DNA of 64,000 nucleotides from Clarkia xantiana subsp. parviflora (GCA_036873135.1 JAPTYO010000020.1:6068081-6132080); one strand, 5' to 3'; positions 10,137-20,837 are shown, counted from the first letter of the stretch. The notes: generated by a model not told the origin, from the letters alone. Numbers and translations: made by a program.

Positions 10137-10210
10137 CATGGTATCCTTCTGAGCATGGTATCCTTCTAAGCATGGTATCCTTCTAAGCATGGTATCCTTC
10201 TAAGCATGGT
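10137..10210 (+). repeat. 18-bp tandem repeat after the antisense gene
   Basis: Four copies of CATGGTATCCTTCTAAG (+1 nt) lie about 320 bp downstream of the antisense stop, probably in its 3' UTR or just beyond. Confidence 0.85.
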
Positions 10211-10261
10211 GTGATGATCTCTTCTGATACCCCTTACACGGTATACGTTGTACTGTTAGAC

Positions 10262-10935
10262 CAAAGATACGCTCTTGGTGGGCGTCGAAATCTGTTCACG
10301 AGACAGGCTCTCGGACGGCACTTAACGTTTCACAGGATAGGCTCCCGGAGGGCTCAAGTTAGACCAAAGATACGCTCCTGGTGGGCGTCGAACTGGTAGT
10401 TTGAAATCTACCTCAAGATACGCTCTTGGGGGCGTCGAACTGGTAGTGTTTTTTCTACCTCAAGATACGCTCTTGGGGGCGTCGAATCTGGTAGGTTGCA
10501 AATCTACCTCAAGATACGCTCCTGGGGGCGTCGAATTCGTAGTTTTTGGAAACCACTCTCAAGATACGCTCTTGGTGCGTCGAAGTCGTAGTGTAATAAC
10601 TACTCTCAAGATACGCTCTTGGGGGCGTCGAAGGTTGTAGTATGAACACTACTCTCAAGATACGCTCTTGGGGGCGTCGAAGTTCGTAGTTTTTGGAAAC
10701 CACTCTCAAGATACGCTCTTGGTGCGTCGAAGGTCGTAGTGTAATAACTACTCTCAAGATACGCTCTTGGGGGCGTCGAAGGTCATAGTATGAACACTAC
10801 TCTCAAGATACGCTCTTGGGGGCGTCGAATGTCGTAGTATGGAAACTACTCTCAAGATACGCTCTTGGGGGCGTCGAATGTCGTAGTATGAAAACTACTC
10901 TCAAGATACGTTCTTGGGGGCGTCGAACCTGTCAT
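10262..10935. repeat. Hairpin-bearing tandem repeat array between the convergent genes of E4
   Basis: About 13 units of 50-57 bp each carry CAAGATACGCTCTTGG (arms CAAGA/TCTTG), GGGCGTCGAA and a second inverted repeat. The second stem is GGTAG/CTACC in the first units and GTAGT/ACTAC in later ones while the loop changes freely. Three consecutive units (from about 10535) recur as a block from about 10680, a higher-order repeat. The array lies between the stops at 9820 (+) and 11193 (-). Confidence 0.9.
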
Positions 10936-11192
10936 TGACTTGAAGTCATATCTGTGTAAGGATAACTTCGTGATTGTACCACTACATTCACTGGAAAATA
11001 CTTTTGAGTAACTACTACTCCCTTAGGAGCATTCATGTTTTTGTACACTTGGGATGCCTTGGTGCACCAAGACATCCTTTGTAGGAATGAAAGATAGTTG
11101 TAGAGTTGGAGTAACTTCGTGAGTTCTCCTTCTCAAAAGTTGTTTTTTGTAAAGCTTGTAAAGCTGAAACATGCAAAATACTAAATATGAAA

Positions 11193-14100
11193 CTAAGGAT
11201 ATGGGGTGGTCACTGTGTCTGTTGCCACGTACTCCTTGAAGCCTCCATTGTAAATCATTTCTTCCACTTCCACCTTCAACACCATGCAGTTGTTGGTTTG
11301 ATGCCCCCAGGTCCCATGGTACTCACACCAACCCTGTGCATCTCTTCCTAGGAAGGCCTTGCCTTCCTCCCTGCATGCTGGTAGCTCTTGCTTGAGGTGC
11401 TTGTGGAAAATTTCTTCTATGCTGAGCGTGAGGGGTGTGAATGTGAAATTGAAACTTCTTCCCAATGTGTCCATTTCTCTTCCTCTCTTCGGAACCTCAT
11501 CCAACTGCTCCGCTTCCTGTGCAAATGCCCTGTCCAGCCTTGCCTTGAGCTCTCTCATTGTGCTCGTCATGACCATCTCAAAGAGCCCTCCATAGGCCCC
11601 GAATGAGTTTGGATGCATGTTTCTTATGAATGCCCTTACTGCTTCTCCCCTTGTGATGTCCATGTTGGCACCATAATTGAAGAATATCTGGAAATAGCTT
11701 GATATAGACTCCCGCGGCATTTGCTTGATATCATCTATGTAGCGGAAGCCTCTTAGGATGGAGTTCCTTGTTCTGTTCCCTATTGTGGTGTCTGGCTGCC
11801 AAGGTATGGATGTCACCCTCACAGCCTTGCTCCTGTGTCTCCTTGTAGGCACTGTTTGAAAAAACTGCCTGCTCAGACGGAGTGTCACTCCGCTCCTCCT
11901 CCTTTCTTGCCTTGGTCTCTCTCCCCTCCTTCTTCTATCCTGGTTGGCTCCTACCATGACCATAGCCACTGTGTCTGTCCCATGTGATCCACGTCTCATT
12001 GAGTTGACATAGCATTGCCTTGCAGTGCGTTGATCACCCAGGACCTCTCCAACCCCGTTCTCCGTGATGTACTTCAGCTTCTGGTGAACAGTGGATGGCA
12101 CTATTTCATATGGGTTTATGGTTGTCCTTCCTAGGATCCCATTGTAGGCTCCCATGCTTTCAACCACCAAGAAATTGACATTTACCTTCAGCTGGGTCCA
12201 TCCTTGGCCCATGGTTACTGGTAGGGTTATCATTCCCAGGGGGTAACTTGTTGCCCCTGAGAAGCCAACTAGAGGGAAGTTGACCGGTTTGATGTCTGCT
12301 TTGGTTTTTCCTATCTCTTCTAACACTCTCAAGCTTAGGAGGTCAGCTGAGCTGCCCCCATCCACCAAAATTCTCTTTACATCAAAATTGTCAATATCTA
12401 AAGTAATAACTAGAGCATCGTCATGTGGAAAGACGATGTGGCTCTTGTCCTTCTCCGAGAACTCGATTTTCACTTCTTCTCCTTCTCTTGGCCTTTTTCT
12501 CCACCTTGGCACTGAGCTTAGCTTGGATGCATAGACCTCTCTTGCATTAGCAGTTGGGCCACCCGATGCTACTCCCCCATGTATCATATTTATGACTCCT
12601 CTTTTGTTGGGTGGAGGGTTGTAGTCTATCTTTCCCTTGCCCTTGTCTTTCTGTGATGGCCCTAGTTGCATACTGTTGCCCCCATGGTCTACGAATTGCT
12701 TCAGTTCTCCCCTCTGGACAATGTTGTTTATGCTTAGCTTTAGGCTAAAGCATTCATTTGTGTCGTGACCATAAGCCTCATGGTTGTCACACCATTTATC
12801 CTTGTGATTTCCTACCATTGGGGCTCTCCACCTTGCAGGGGGTGACCAAAGCTTTTGGTTCCGCATCTCTCTAAGTACGGTGGCTGGAGTGGCGTTCAGT
12901 GGGATGAACTTAATGACGTTTATTTCTCTAGCCTTTAAGGGTTCACCCATTTGGTTTCTTTGCTGCGGCGGACGCCATTCCTGCTGTCTTGCATGCTGCG
13001 GTGTCTGGGGTGGCTTGCCTTTGTTTGGCTTTTGATTATCCTCCTTGGCTGCCTGGATTTTGGCCTTCTTGCTTTCCCTGTGCCTCTCAAGGTCAATATG
13101 CGTTTTAACTCTTCCTGCAAGCTCCTCCAAGGTGCTTGCTGGCTTTTTGGCCATCTTTTCAGCCAATGTTGACCCAAAGCGACCTAAGTTTCTGATGAAG
13201 GCTCGTATTATCTCCCCTTCGGTGATGTCTCCCTGGATATCTGCAATATTCTGGTTGAACCTAGTATAGTAGCTGGCCAGGGATTCATCGTATTCTTGTT
13301 TCACATCATCAATGGAGCCTGTTCCCTTGAGGAGTTTCCTCTCCCCTAGGTATCTCTGCAGAAACTTAGCTTTTAGCTGCTCCCATGAGTGGATGCTCTC
13401 AGAGGGCAGGCTGAAGAACCAATGTGAGGCCACCCCTGTTAGGGTGTTCGGAAACAGGAGTGCCTTGTATCTGTCATCGGTTGTCCTCCCAAATAGGGAG
13501 GCCTCATGCTGTTGGATATGCTCTAGGGGGTCTCCCTTCCCATTGTACTTTGCAATTTGCACTGTGTGCAGGGAGTCTGGCACCCTGTTCATCTCCAGTT
13601 CCCTTGTGAAAGGGTGGTTCGTCTTGTCACTTAGGCAATGCAGGCTGGGTTTCTTTGACTCATTCAATTTCCGGGTTATCATGGCTTCTATCTCCTCCGG
13701 GGTGATCATCACCTGCGCTGGAGTATAATCCCTCTGATACCCACTGTAGTTGTAGACTGGGCTTACTGGGTTCCCTTGTCCATGCTGGTATGGACTGTAG
13801 GTGTACCCTTGGTACGCCTGCTGGGGTGCTCCATGAAAGTCTTGCCTCCTTGGAGGTCTTGCTTGTCTTTCCTCCCCAACCAGGGTGTAAGCCCTGTTGC
13901 TCTGCTGTTGCCTAGGAGGCACGAACTGTTGCCTTCCCTCTGGGGGTGGCTCCTGGTAATATCTTCTTTGTTCCTCTCGCTGCCCTGCTCGAGGGTGCGA
14001 GTAGTACTCTTCTGCTGGGATCTGCTCCTCTTCATGAGCTTCAGTGTAAGTTCCTTGAGTGTATGCCGGCCTTGCATACGCTGTGTGGGCGCGGTTGCCA

Positions 14101-14441
14101 TCTCTCTGTGCCGGCATCCCATATGGGTACCTTTGGGGTTGCTCTTCATAATAGTATCCCTCAGGGGGTGCCGTGTTGTGGGAAGGCACTCCCTGTTGTT
14201 CTCTTTCTCTCTGTGGCCTTCTTGCCCGGGGGGTGGAGGCTGTGGAGGACTCAGCCCCAGCTGGGCGTGAAGGTCCTCCCTCCTGGTTGTTCTGTTGCTG
14301 AGGAGGTTGTGGTATTTCTTGGGGCTCTGGATGCATTGGCTGCTTCCCAGGGTTAGGCCGCCTCTCTGGGGGTATGGGTTCTCTTCTCCGCCCATTGCCC
14401 CCGGGTGGGCGTTGGTGCCTGGACACCCTACTGTTCGTCAT
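11193..14441 (-). CDS. gag: E4 polyprotein Gag-protease-Gag' (1082 aa)
   Basis: The start is the first ATG after the primer site. Residues 1-250 are disordered and rich in Gln, Pro, Arg and Tyr. About 285-470 is the Gag core (IAKYNGKGDP, HWFFSLP, KFLQRYLGERKLL). A zinc knuckle WCDNHEAYGHDTNEC lies near 550. About 670-800 is an aspartic protease with DGGSS near 693 and an ILGRTTIN flap-side motif. After CYVN near 813, where Tat1 and Tat3 continue to RT, the ORF has a second Gag C-terminal half (SISSYFQIFFNYG, AVRAFIRNM) and a second zinc knuckle WCEYHGTWGHQTNNC near 1037, then stops. RT, RNase H and integrase are missing. The frame has no stop, in line with a recent insertion and possible expression. 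Confidence 0.92.
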   Translation of the reverse strand: MTNSRVSRHQRPPGGNGRRREPIPPERRPNPGKQPMHPEPQEIPQPPQQQNNQEGGPSRPAGAESSTASTPRARRPQREREQQGVPSHNTAPPEGYYYEEQPQRYPYGMPAQRDGNRAHTAYARPAYTQGTYTEAHEEEQIPAEEYYSHPRAGQREEQRRYYQEPPPEGRQQFVPPRQQQSNRAYTLVGEERQARPPRRQDFHGAPQQAYQGYTYSPYQHGQGNPVSPVYNYSGYQRDYTPAQVMITPEEIEAMITRKLNESKKPSLHCLSDKTNHPFTRELEMNRVPDSLHTVQIAKYNGKGDPLEHIQQHEASLFGRTTDDRYKALLFPNTLTGVASHWFFSLPSESIHSWEQLKAKFLQRYLGERKLLKGTGSIDDVKQEYDESLASYYTRFNQNIADIQGDITEGEIIRAFIRNLGRFGSTLAEKMAKKPASTLEELAGRVKTHIDLERHRESKKAKIQAAKEDNQKPNKGKPPQTPQHARQQEWRPPQQRNQMGEPLKAREINVIKFIPLNATPATVLREMRNQKLWSPPARWRAPMVGNHKDKWCDNHEAYGHDTNECFSLKLSINNIVQRGELKQFVDHGGNSMQLGPSQKDKGKGKIDYNPPPNKRGVINMIHGGVASGGPTANAREVYASKLSSVPRWRKRPREGEEVKIEFSEKDKSHIVFPHDDALVITLDIDNFDVKRILVDGGSSADLLSLRVLEEIGKTKADIKPVNFPLVGFSGATSYPLGMITLPVTMGQGWTQLKVNVNFLVVESMGAYNGILGRTTINPYEIVPSTVHQKLKYITENGVGEVLGDQRTARQCYVNSMRRGSHGTDTVAMVMVGANQDRRRRGERPRQERRRSGVTLRLSRQFFQTVPTRRHRSKAVRVTSIPWQPDTTIGNRTRNSILRGFRYIDDIKQMPRESISSYFQIFFNYGANMDITRGEAVRAFIRNMHPNSFGAYGGLFEMVMTSTMRELKARLDRAFAQEAEQLDEVPKRGREMDTLGRSFNFTFTPLTLSIEEIFHKHLKQELPACREEGKAFLGRDAQGWCEYHGTWGHQTNNCMVLKVEVEEMIYNGGFKEYVATDTVTTPYP

Positions 14442-14474
14442 AGCTCGTGTAATAGCCAGGCTTTCTGTTCGAAG

Positions 14475-14490
14475 CCTACAGACGGCGCCA
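14475..14490 (-). promoter_or_regulatory. Primer binding site of E4
   Basis: The minus strand reads TGGCGCCGTCTGTAGG two bases after the 5' LTR. It differs by one base from the TGGCGCCGTCTGTGGG of Tat1 and Tat3, so all would use the same tRNA primer. Confidence 0.85.
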
Positions 14491-14492
14491 AG

Positions 14493-15352
14493 TGTTAAGT
14501 TATGAGATCTAGGTCAACGGGTGATCGGCTTCGATCTCACTCCTTACGGGGGATGTGTGCAATCCGGTATTTCTGAGTTGCCCTGTCTTAGCCTATCTTC
14601 TTCCTTCCTTCCTTCCTTCCTTTGCTTCCTCTCTCCTTCTACCCTGCAGAAGGGGCAATACCAGACACGGAGGGGGGGGTGGTGCCTGGTGAACCCTCTC
14701 CGATGCTAAGTCAGTATTCTTCTAGAGAGATAAAGCTAGAGAGATGTCAGAGCTAAATTGTCCAAATGGCTAAGATGATCAAATGAGTTGTGAAGGTGGG
14801 GTATTTATAGGCAACGGTGTCATTAAGGTGGCTTTATGACATCGTTAACCTTTAAACACAATTAATTAACCTTTAAGCGCATAATTAAGACCTTAGGATT
14901 CGGAGAAGGTAGGCGGCGTGAACCGAGTGTGGGTGTCCGAAAATGGCACAGGGGCCCTTAGGGGGGAGGAGAAATCCGACCCCAAAGGGTAGGGGTTGGG
15001 TGAGGGCACCCAACCCCTCCTAGGGGGGATGGGGTTGGCCAACCCCATCCCTCCTAGGAGAGATCGGGTTGGCCGACCCGATCTCTCCTAGGAGAGATCG
15101 GGTTGGTCCACCCGATCTCCCCTAGGAGAGATCGGGTTGGCTGACCCGATCTCTCCTAGGGGAGGCCGGGTGTGGCCACCCAACCTCACCTAGGTGAGTT
15201 TGCCCCGGCTGGACGAGCGCTCCGGCCTCGTCCGAGCCGTTAATGTGTTCGCGAAGTGTTCGGGTTGAAGTTTCGATTTACAATCGGTGATGGGACGATA
15301 AAAATACAACAGTTTAGAAGTCAACGGGTTCAAATTGGGCGTATATCCATCA
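14493..15352 (-). repeat. 5' LTR of E4 (860 bp)
   Basis: It has the same ends and the same palindrome array (14991-15199) as the 3' LTR, and here the third palindrome is perfect. It drives minus-strand transcription from a TATA box near 14805-14815. It is flanked on the right by the TSD GTTAC. Confidence 0.95.
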
Positions 15353-15357
15353 GTTAC

Positions 15358-16520
15358 CATTCGATTTGAAATGAGTTCTACTTATCAAGATTAATCGACT
15401 CGGCTAGAAACGAGATCGATCCGAAAAGTAAGTGAACCGAGGCAATAAAGCTATTAGAAATAGTTGAATCAAACAAACTCCATACATTTCATCAACATCT
15501 AATTCTTTGAGTAGAATCAAAATGCCATTAAAATCCATTGATTGCGTAGTTCTATGAACGAACCGGTTATAAATCTTTATTTCTTTGTTAATACTCCATT
15601 GATTGAAATAAACTGTAATGATAATCATGTGCGAAACCGATTGGATTAAATTGAATTAAATTCAGAAATGAAATGATTTAACCGAGGGTTAAAACTGGGG
15701 TAAGTTGCGCCTCACGCAAGTGGACCTCGAAAAAGGAACACATCGTTTCAAAGTATGAGTTTAATAATGAAGTGTTTAAATGATGATGTGCTGAATTTTC
15801 GTCTGCATTCCTTCGGAAATAACTTATTGATAACGTTTACATTGTTAAGAAGTAGGCTTCGGAAGGTACCACGACCTTGTAAAAGTATCGAATGACGCAT
15901 AAGGTGAAAACCTAAAATGCTCAGTTCAGAGATGGGATAAAATCTCTGAGATAAGTTTGCAAACGAAGAAGGATGAAGTCGGTTAAACGATTTTCCTTCC
16001 GTACGCCTTGAACGACAAGTTAGGCCAGGCATTCAAGTCAAAACACACACTTCTGAAAGCATAGTCTATAAACATAATGTTGGAGTCACTTAATCAACTG
16101 TTCCTTAAGGGATGATGATAAGTGATTCACATTCATGTAAAACTATGTTCCACTAAAATCGGTAAAATCACGCCACCATTAAAGCTGAAGAGTGATAATG
16201 AGTTAATCATATCACCATGCGACATTAATTTGCGCATTAAACACGTATTTAGGACAAGAGTATACTACTCTTTGAAAGTACATGGTACGGCTTAGTCACA
16301 TGGTATCGTGGTCGAACATGTGACATTACATACTTGAGAACGAATTTTCTGATGCATTGACAGTTCAGAATAATGATCTTGACATAATCAGGAGCAAGAT
16401 ATTACAGATCGAGTGGGAAAGATTTGAACCAGCGACTCAAGTGAATGACATGGTAAATGATAATGGGAAAATTTTACTAATAAATCTAGTGGGAGGACTA
16501 AACACCTACCACAAGTAATC
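15358..16520 (+). other. Decayed Copia-P internal region
   Basis: No intact ORF. It aligns in reverse with Copia-M: 15660-15830 matches 41990-42130 and 15830-16030 matches 21711-21926. In Copia-M the two matching pieces lie on either side of Tat3, which supports Copia-M being interrupted there. Confidence 0.65.
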
Positions 16521-16524
16521 ACTG

Positions 16525-17515
16525 TTGCTGTTTGGACGAATCAAGTTGAACCTGATTATCGTAATGTTGAACCAGGATTGCCACAGCTACCTTTACTATC
16601 CATTCTTCCCAGTGGGAGTGATCCGACAAACTTGGTTCCAGATCATAGTGATCAAGGAATTCATCTTGGAAGTAATACTACAAGACCGAGAAGTCGTCAA
16701 AGGAAAGTTGTTGGTTATGGTTCAAGCACTGCTCTTGTACCCATTAGAAGTGATGCTCCGATAATAAGCGTTATTTGGAGTGGGAGAATCAATCCCAATT
16801 GGAAGAAATTCTCCGATAAGAGGCATTATTCCGAGTGGGAGAGACGTTAAGACTCAAAGACGGGATAAAACAAGCCTAGACAAAAGTCCAAGGCATCGAA
16901 CTTCTCAAAAGAAGTATCCCATCTAGAAGAGTGATATCCTCACGCTAACAACTGTTTTACTGCATTGGAAAGACCTCAAGTAGAGAAATGGAGGAAAATA
17001 ATAAATGAGAGAGATCGCCTTAAATGAAAGCCATTATAGTTTATAGTTGATTTACCTGCCAAGCAATACAAAGGCTCACCATGGAAAAGGTCGAGCAATA
17101 CAAAGCTCGACTTATTGCGAAAGGCTGTACCCAAATTCACGGAGAGGACATTGACGAAACATACTCACCAACTGTGCGTAAAACCTCGGTAAGGGCCATT
17201 TATGGCCTTGGTCGCAGGTCTCGGTTAGGAACCTCACCAAATAAGTATTAAGACCGGATTCCTCCACGGAAACCTGGAGGAAGAGATCTACATGGAGCAA
17301 CCAGAGGGTTTCATTACTCCTGGTAACGAACGTAAAGTTTGTAAACTCCAAAGGTCCATTTACAGTCTTAAACAGTCGTCTCAGCAATGGTACCGCTGAT
17401 TCCACGAGGAAATCGTAGGAAACGGATTTGTGAATCTTCACGAGGATCCGTGCGTGTATTATAAGACCTCCGGGTCTAAGTATGTCATCTTAACCTTATA
17501 CGTGGACGACATACT
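16525..17515 (+). pseudogene. pol: Copia-P integrase-RT linker and N-terminal half of RT
   Basis: Fragments across frames read as the polar linker before RT (16525-16850), then YKARLIAKG near 17100, a GFL-type stretch, LEEEIYMEQPEGF near 17270 and YVDD followed by IL at the end. Many frameshifts and stops are present. The gene is cut just after the YVDD active-site codons by Copia-M and resumes at 46044. Confidence 0.85.
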
Positions 17516-18071
17516 TGTTAGATTACGGGGAGTAATCACTACGGATGCTTAAACAAAGTACATGCTAGTAATCAGAATAACGCAGGGGAAATTCACACAT
17601 ACCTTTAAGATGATCTGTAGACCCAAATCTTCTCAAGAGGGAGTTCACGATCCTCCGGTTGGGACCCGTAGAGGTTCTTGTTAGAGAAGCCCTAAGCGGT
17701 ACAAGCTCCATAGCAAAGCCTCTGATCGATTCTTGGCACGGGGACATGTCTCTGGAGTGTTTGCTTGGAAAGCAAATTGGCACACCCTTGGGAGAAGGTA
17801 GGTTCGGCCGAAACCTAGATGGTGTGGGGTTGAGGGTTTTCTTTCTAAAACACTCTAATGAGAAAATAGTGATTAACCTTAAAAATCCACTTTGCCCACC
17901 CTAGGTATTTCGACCGGCCATGCATAGGGGAGGCCCATAATTTGGGCCTCTCATGTCTATTGGGATTTGGGTCTAGCCCAATTACCTTAATGTGAAATTT
18001 ACCTAATTTCCTTAGGAAAACTATACATATTATGGGCTACCAATTACGGCGCCCATCACCGTATGCTTACA
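17516..18071 (-). repeat. 3' LTR of Copia-M (556 bp, TATA region deleted)
   Basis: On the plus strand it begins TGTTAGATTACGGGG and ends TATGCTTACA. Against the 5' LTR it lacks about 46-48 bp at 17887, and this segment carries the TATA box (45821-45832 in the other LTR). The polypurine tract GCGAGTGGGAGC (minus) adjoins at 18072. Confidence 0.92.
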
Positions 18072-19200
18072 GCTCCCACTCGCCAGAATGGGAGGATGCC
18101 TGTTAATGTATTGTCGTCCAAATCTGCATCAACATTTCACTCCTTCGATCTGATCCTTGCTTCAGAATAGTTCATACGAGGTTTGCAGTGTGACCGGCGG
18201 ATACGACGGGCATCGTGCTACTCATCTGTTAGGAGTATTGTAGAGCCCGCGGAACGTTGATACCCTTTTCTCAAATAAACCTGTTATAAACAATATTTAT
18301 ATTGTACCGCGCTGTATCCTGGGTCAACTGTTAATTCTCCTTTTGCCTAGTTTCCACATACGAACACTTCTCCAAGGCATCCGTACAAGTATTCACAGCC
18401 TTCAACTAATATCTAGTTGGTGGCCACCTAGTTAATACAAGAGTCGGTGAATTACAGGTGAACTTGACCATCCCCATCGCTCATATCCTTAGTCAGACCC
18501 AACCGGTTTCCAAAGACGTGGTCACTGGGCCTTTTTGTTCAGCACTACGCTCTTACGCCGGGAAGCGAGCATTGGGCCTGACCTTAGATATGAGTTCTGA
18601 GTCAGTGAGGATACTTTAGGTGCCTCTTCATAAGGCTCCTGGGATCAATCACACGCTCGAGGTGAAGAAGTTTGCGCCCGCCAGAATCACGAGGATTCCT
18701 TCCTAGCACAACCGAACTGTGACCCCGTGGTCGAACGTGGCACGTGTAGTATGAAGCACGCGTTGATAGCATACCTGAACCTTTCGGGTTGACAGGAAAG
18801 GGATATGTCAATCATGCTATCACAGATTCTCATCCGGCTCAGAATGTGGTTAAATGACGAACGAAGCTCATCACGGCGATATGAAAAACGAAGATCATGT
18901 CAAGTTACTTCGAAACTAGATAATCGTCTTGCTTAATCAGGTTTATCCCCCTGTCTCTTAGCCAGTCTTGGTTGGTAGAGGCCTCCCTCCACCGCAAGAT
19001 TACCGTACCTGTGTGACTAGGTAAGGCCCACATTCGACATAGTTTGGCAGAAGATTGCGTCCTCCTACAACTTAGTTTATAGACCGTAAATCTGATGTAA
19101 TCAAAACATTATGACGTCGATTGATCATAAACTCAGTTGCAATTCTTTCGCTTACAAAATGTAACTTTCTAATATCAAAATGTTATCACAGATACATGCC
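18072..19200 (-). other. Long 3' noncoding region of Copia-M
   Basis: About 1.1 kb lies between the RNase H end and the 3' LTR. It has no ORF but is closely matched by 47002-48133 of Copia-P in opposite orientation. This is long for a Copia 3' UTR. Confidence 0.7.
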
Positions 19201-19204
19201 ATTT

Positions 19205-20600
19205 CTAATCCCCATGCAATCCAAGCAGTTTTACATGCTTTTCGAATATGTACCTGCGTAGTGGTTTAGTTAATGGGTATGCAATCATATTATCAGTGGA
19301 CAAGTATTCCATAGTGATTGTATTGTATTCTACCATAGATTTAGCATATAAATATTTCACATCAATGTGTTTGGTCCTACTATGGTACTTCAGATTCTTA
19401 ACTGCCGCAATGGCTGCTTGACTGTTAGAGAAGACATTCACAGGTTTATTCTCAACATCACCACCAAGCAGTGCAGTTAGAAGCCTTTTGAGCCAGACCG
19501 CTTCTTGTGCATTCTTAAAGAGAGCTATTTATTCTGATTCCATCGTGAACAACGCGACACATGTTTGCTTCTTGCTCGTCCATGAAATGGCGGCATTAGC
19601 AAGGAGGAACATTCCCCCTGTGGTGGACTTACGATCATCCGAATCGCCACCATGGTCGGCGTCACTATAACCGGTCAATTCTAACTTCTTACCCTCATAA
19701 CACAGTGTGTAGTCGGCAGTACCCTTCTGATAACGAATTATTCGTTTTACAGCCTTTAAATGTTCATAGCCAAGATCTGTTTGGAAACGTGCTACTAGGC
19801 CCACGACGTAACAGATATCCGGACGGGTGCATTGCATGGGGTACATCAAACTACCGACCATGCTCAAATACTCCGCACCCTTCATCTGTTCACGCTCTGC
19901 CAGGTTCTTGAGGCCGTCACGTTTTCACAGTGCGCACCCAAACACCACCGGCGTATCCACGAGTTTGGCATCCTGTAATCTGAATCTTTTCAACAGTTTG
20001 TGGATATAAGCTTCTTTAGACAGACACAATTTCCGGGTAGCCCGATCGCTAGCAATTTTAATGCCTAAGATGTACGTGGCCTCTCACATGTCTTTCATCT
20101 CAAATACAGATGCCAACCAGGACTTTGACTTGTTCATAAAGCTCATGTCGTTTGCGGCAATGAGTATGTCGTCCACGTATAAAGTTAAGATGACATACTT
20201 AGACCCGGAGGTCTTATAGTACACGCACGGATCCTCGTGATGATTCACAAATCCGTTTCCTACGATTTCCTCGTGGAATCTGCGGTACCATTGCCGAGAC
20301 GACTGTTTAAGACCGTAAATGGACCTTTGGAGTTTACAAACTTTACGTTCGTTACCAGGAGTAATGAAACCCTCTGTTACCAGGAGTAATGAAACCCTCT
20401 GGTTGCTCCATGTAGATCTCTTTCCTCCAGGTTTCCGTGGAGGAATACGGTCTTAACACTCATTTGGTGCAGCTCGAGATCGAGACTTACGACCAGGACC
20501 ATGACTGGCCCTAACCGTGGTTTTACGCACAGTCAGTGAGTTTGTTTAGTCAATGTCCACTCCATGAATTTGGGTACATCTTTTCGCAACAAGTCGGGTT
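19205..20600 (-). pseudogene. pol: Copia-M reverse transcriptase and RNase H
   Basis: On the minus strand, RT fragments from about 20600 include the MEQPEGF region (with a tandem 27-bp duplication near 20360-20400) and YVDD near 20170. They lead to a readable stretch with EYLSMVGSLMYPMQCTRPDI and the RNase H motifs SDADHGGD, KSTTGG, SWTSKKQ, AIAAVKN, RTKHIDVKY and STDNMIA...LTKPL. RNase H ends near 19205. Several stops and frameshifts make it inactive. Confidence 0.9.
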
Positions 20601-20837
20601 TTGTATCACTCGACCTTTTCCATCAGTGGTGAACCTTCTTTCACGACTCATCATATCCTTGTGCTTCTGTGGTTAGCAGGTAAATCAACTATAGACTATA
20701 ATGATTTTCATTTCGGCGGTCTCTCTCTTTTATTATTTTCCTCCATTTCTCCACTTGAGGTCTTTCCAATGCTTGCCAACAGTTGTTAGAGCGAGGTTTT
20801 CACCTTACTCGATGGGTTCGAAGCCTTTAATTTTCGT

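Larger units (their letters stand above)
5045..15352 (-). mobile_element. E4: young non-autonomous Gypsy-like element (gag-PR-gag', antisense gene)
   Basis: This 10.3-kb element has two near-identical LTRs (about ten substitutions plus microsatellite length changes by eye over 860 bp) and a perfect 5-bp TSD, GTTAC (5040-5044 and 15353-15357). It carries a primer site matching the other Tat elements and one uninterrupted 1082-aa minus-strand ORF. RT, RNase H and integrase are absent. The 3' half holds a hairpin-rich tandem array and an intact spliced plus-strand gene. This fits a gag-bearing non-autonomous retrotransposon (TR-GAG-like) moved by a helper that shares its LTR. It is inserted in Copia-P. 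Confidence 0.93.

Noticed and set aside
10262..10935. CRISPR-like regular repeats with spacers
   Set aside because: The variable parts are short loops of an inverted repeat, the units lie inside a plant retrotransposon, and no cas gene or leader exists.
13763..14395. 210-aa minus and 164-aa plus ORFs overlapping gag
   Set aside because: They are shadows of the low-complexity N-terminus of the 1082-aa Gag ORF.
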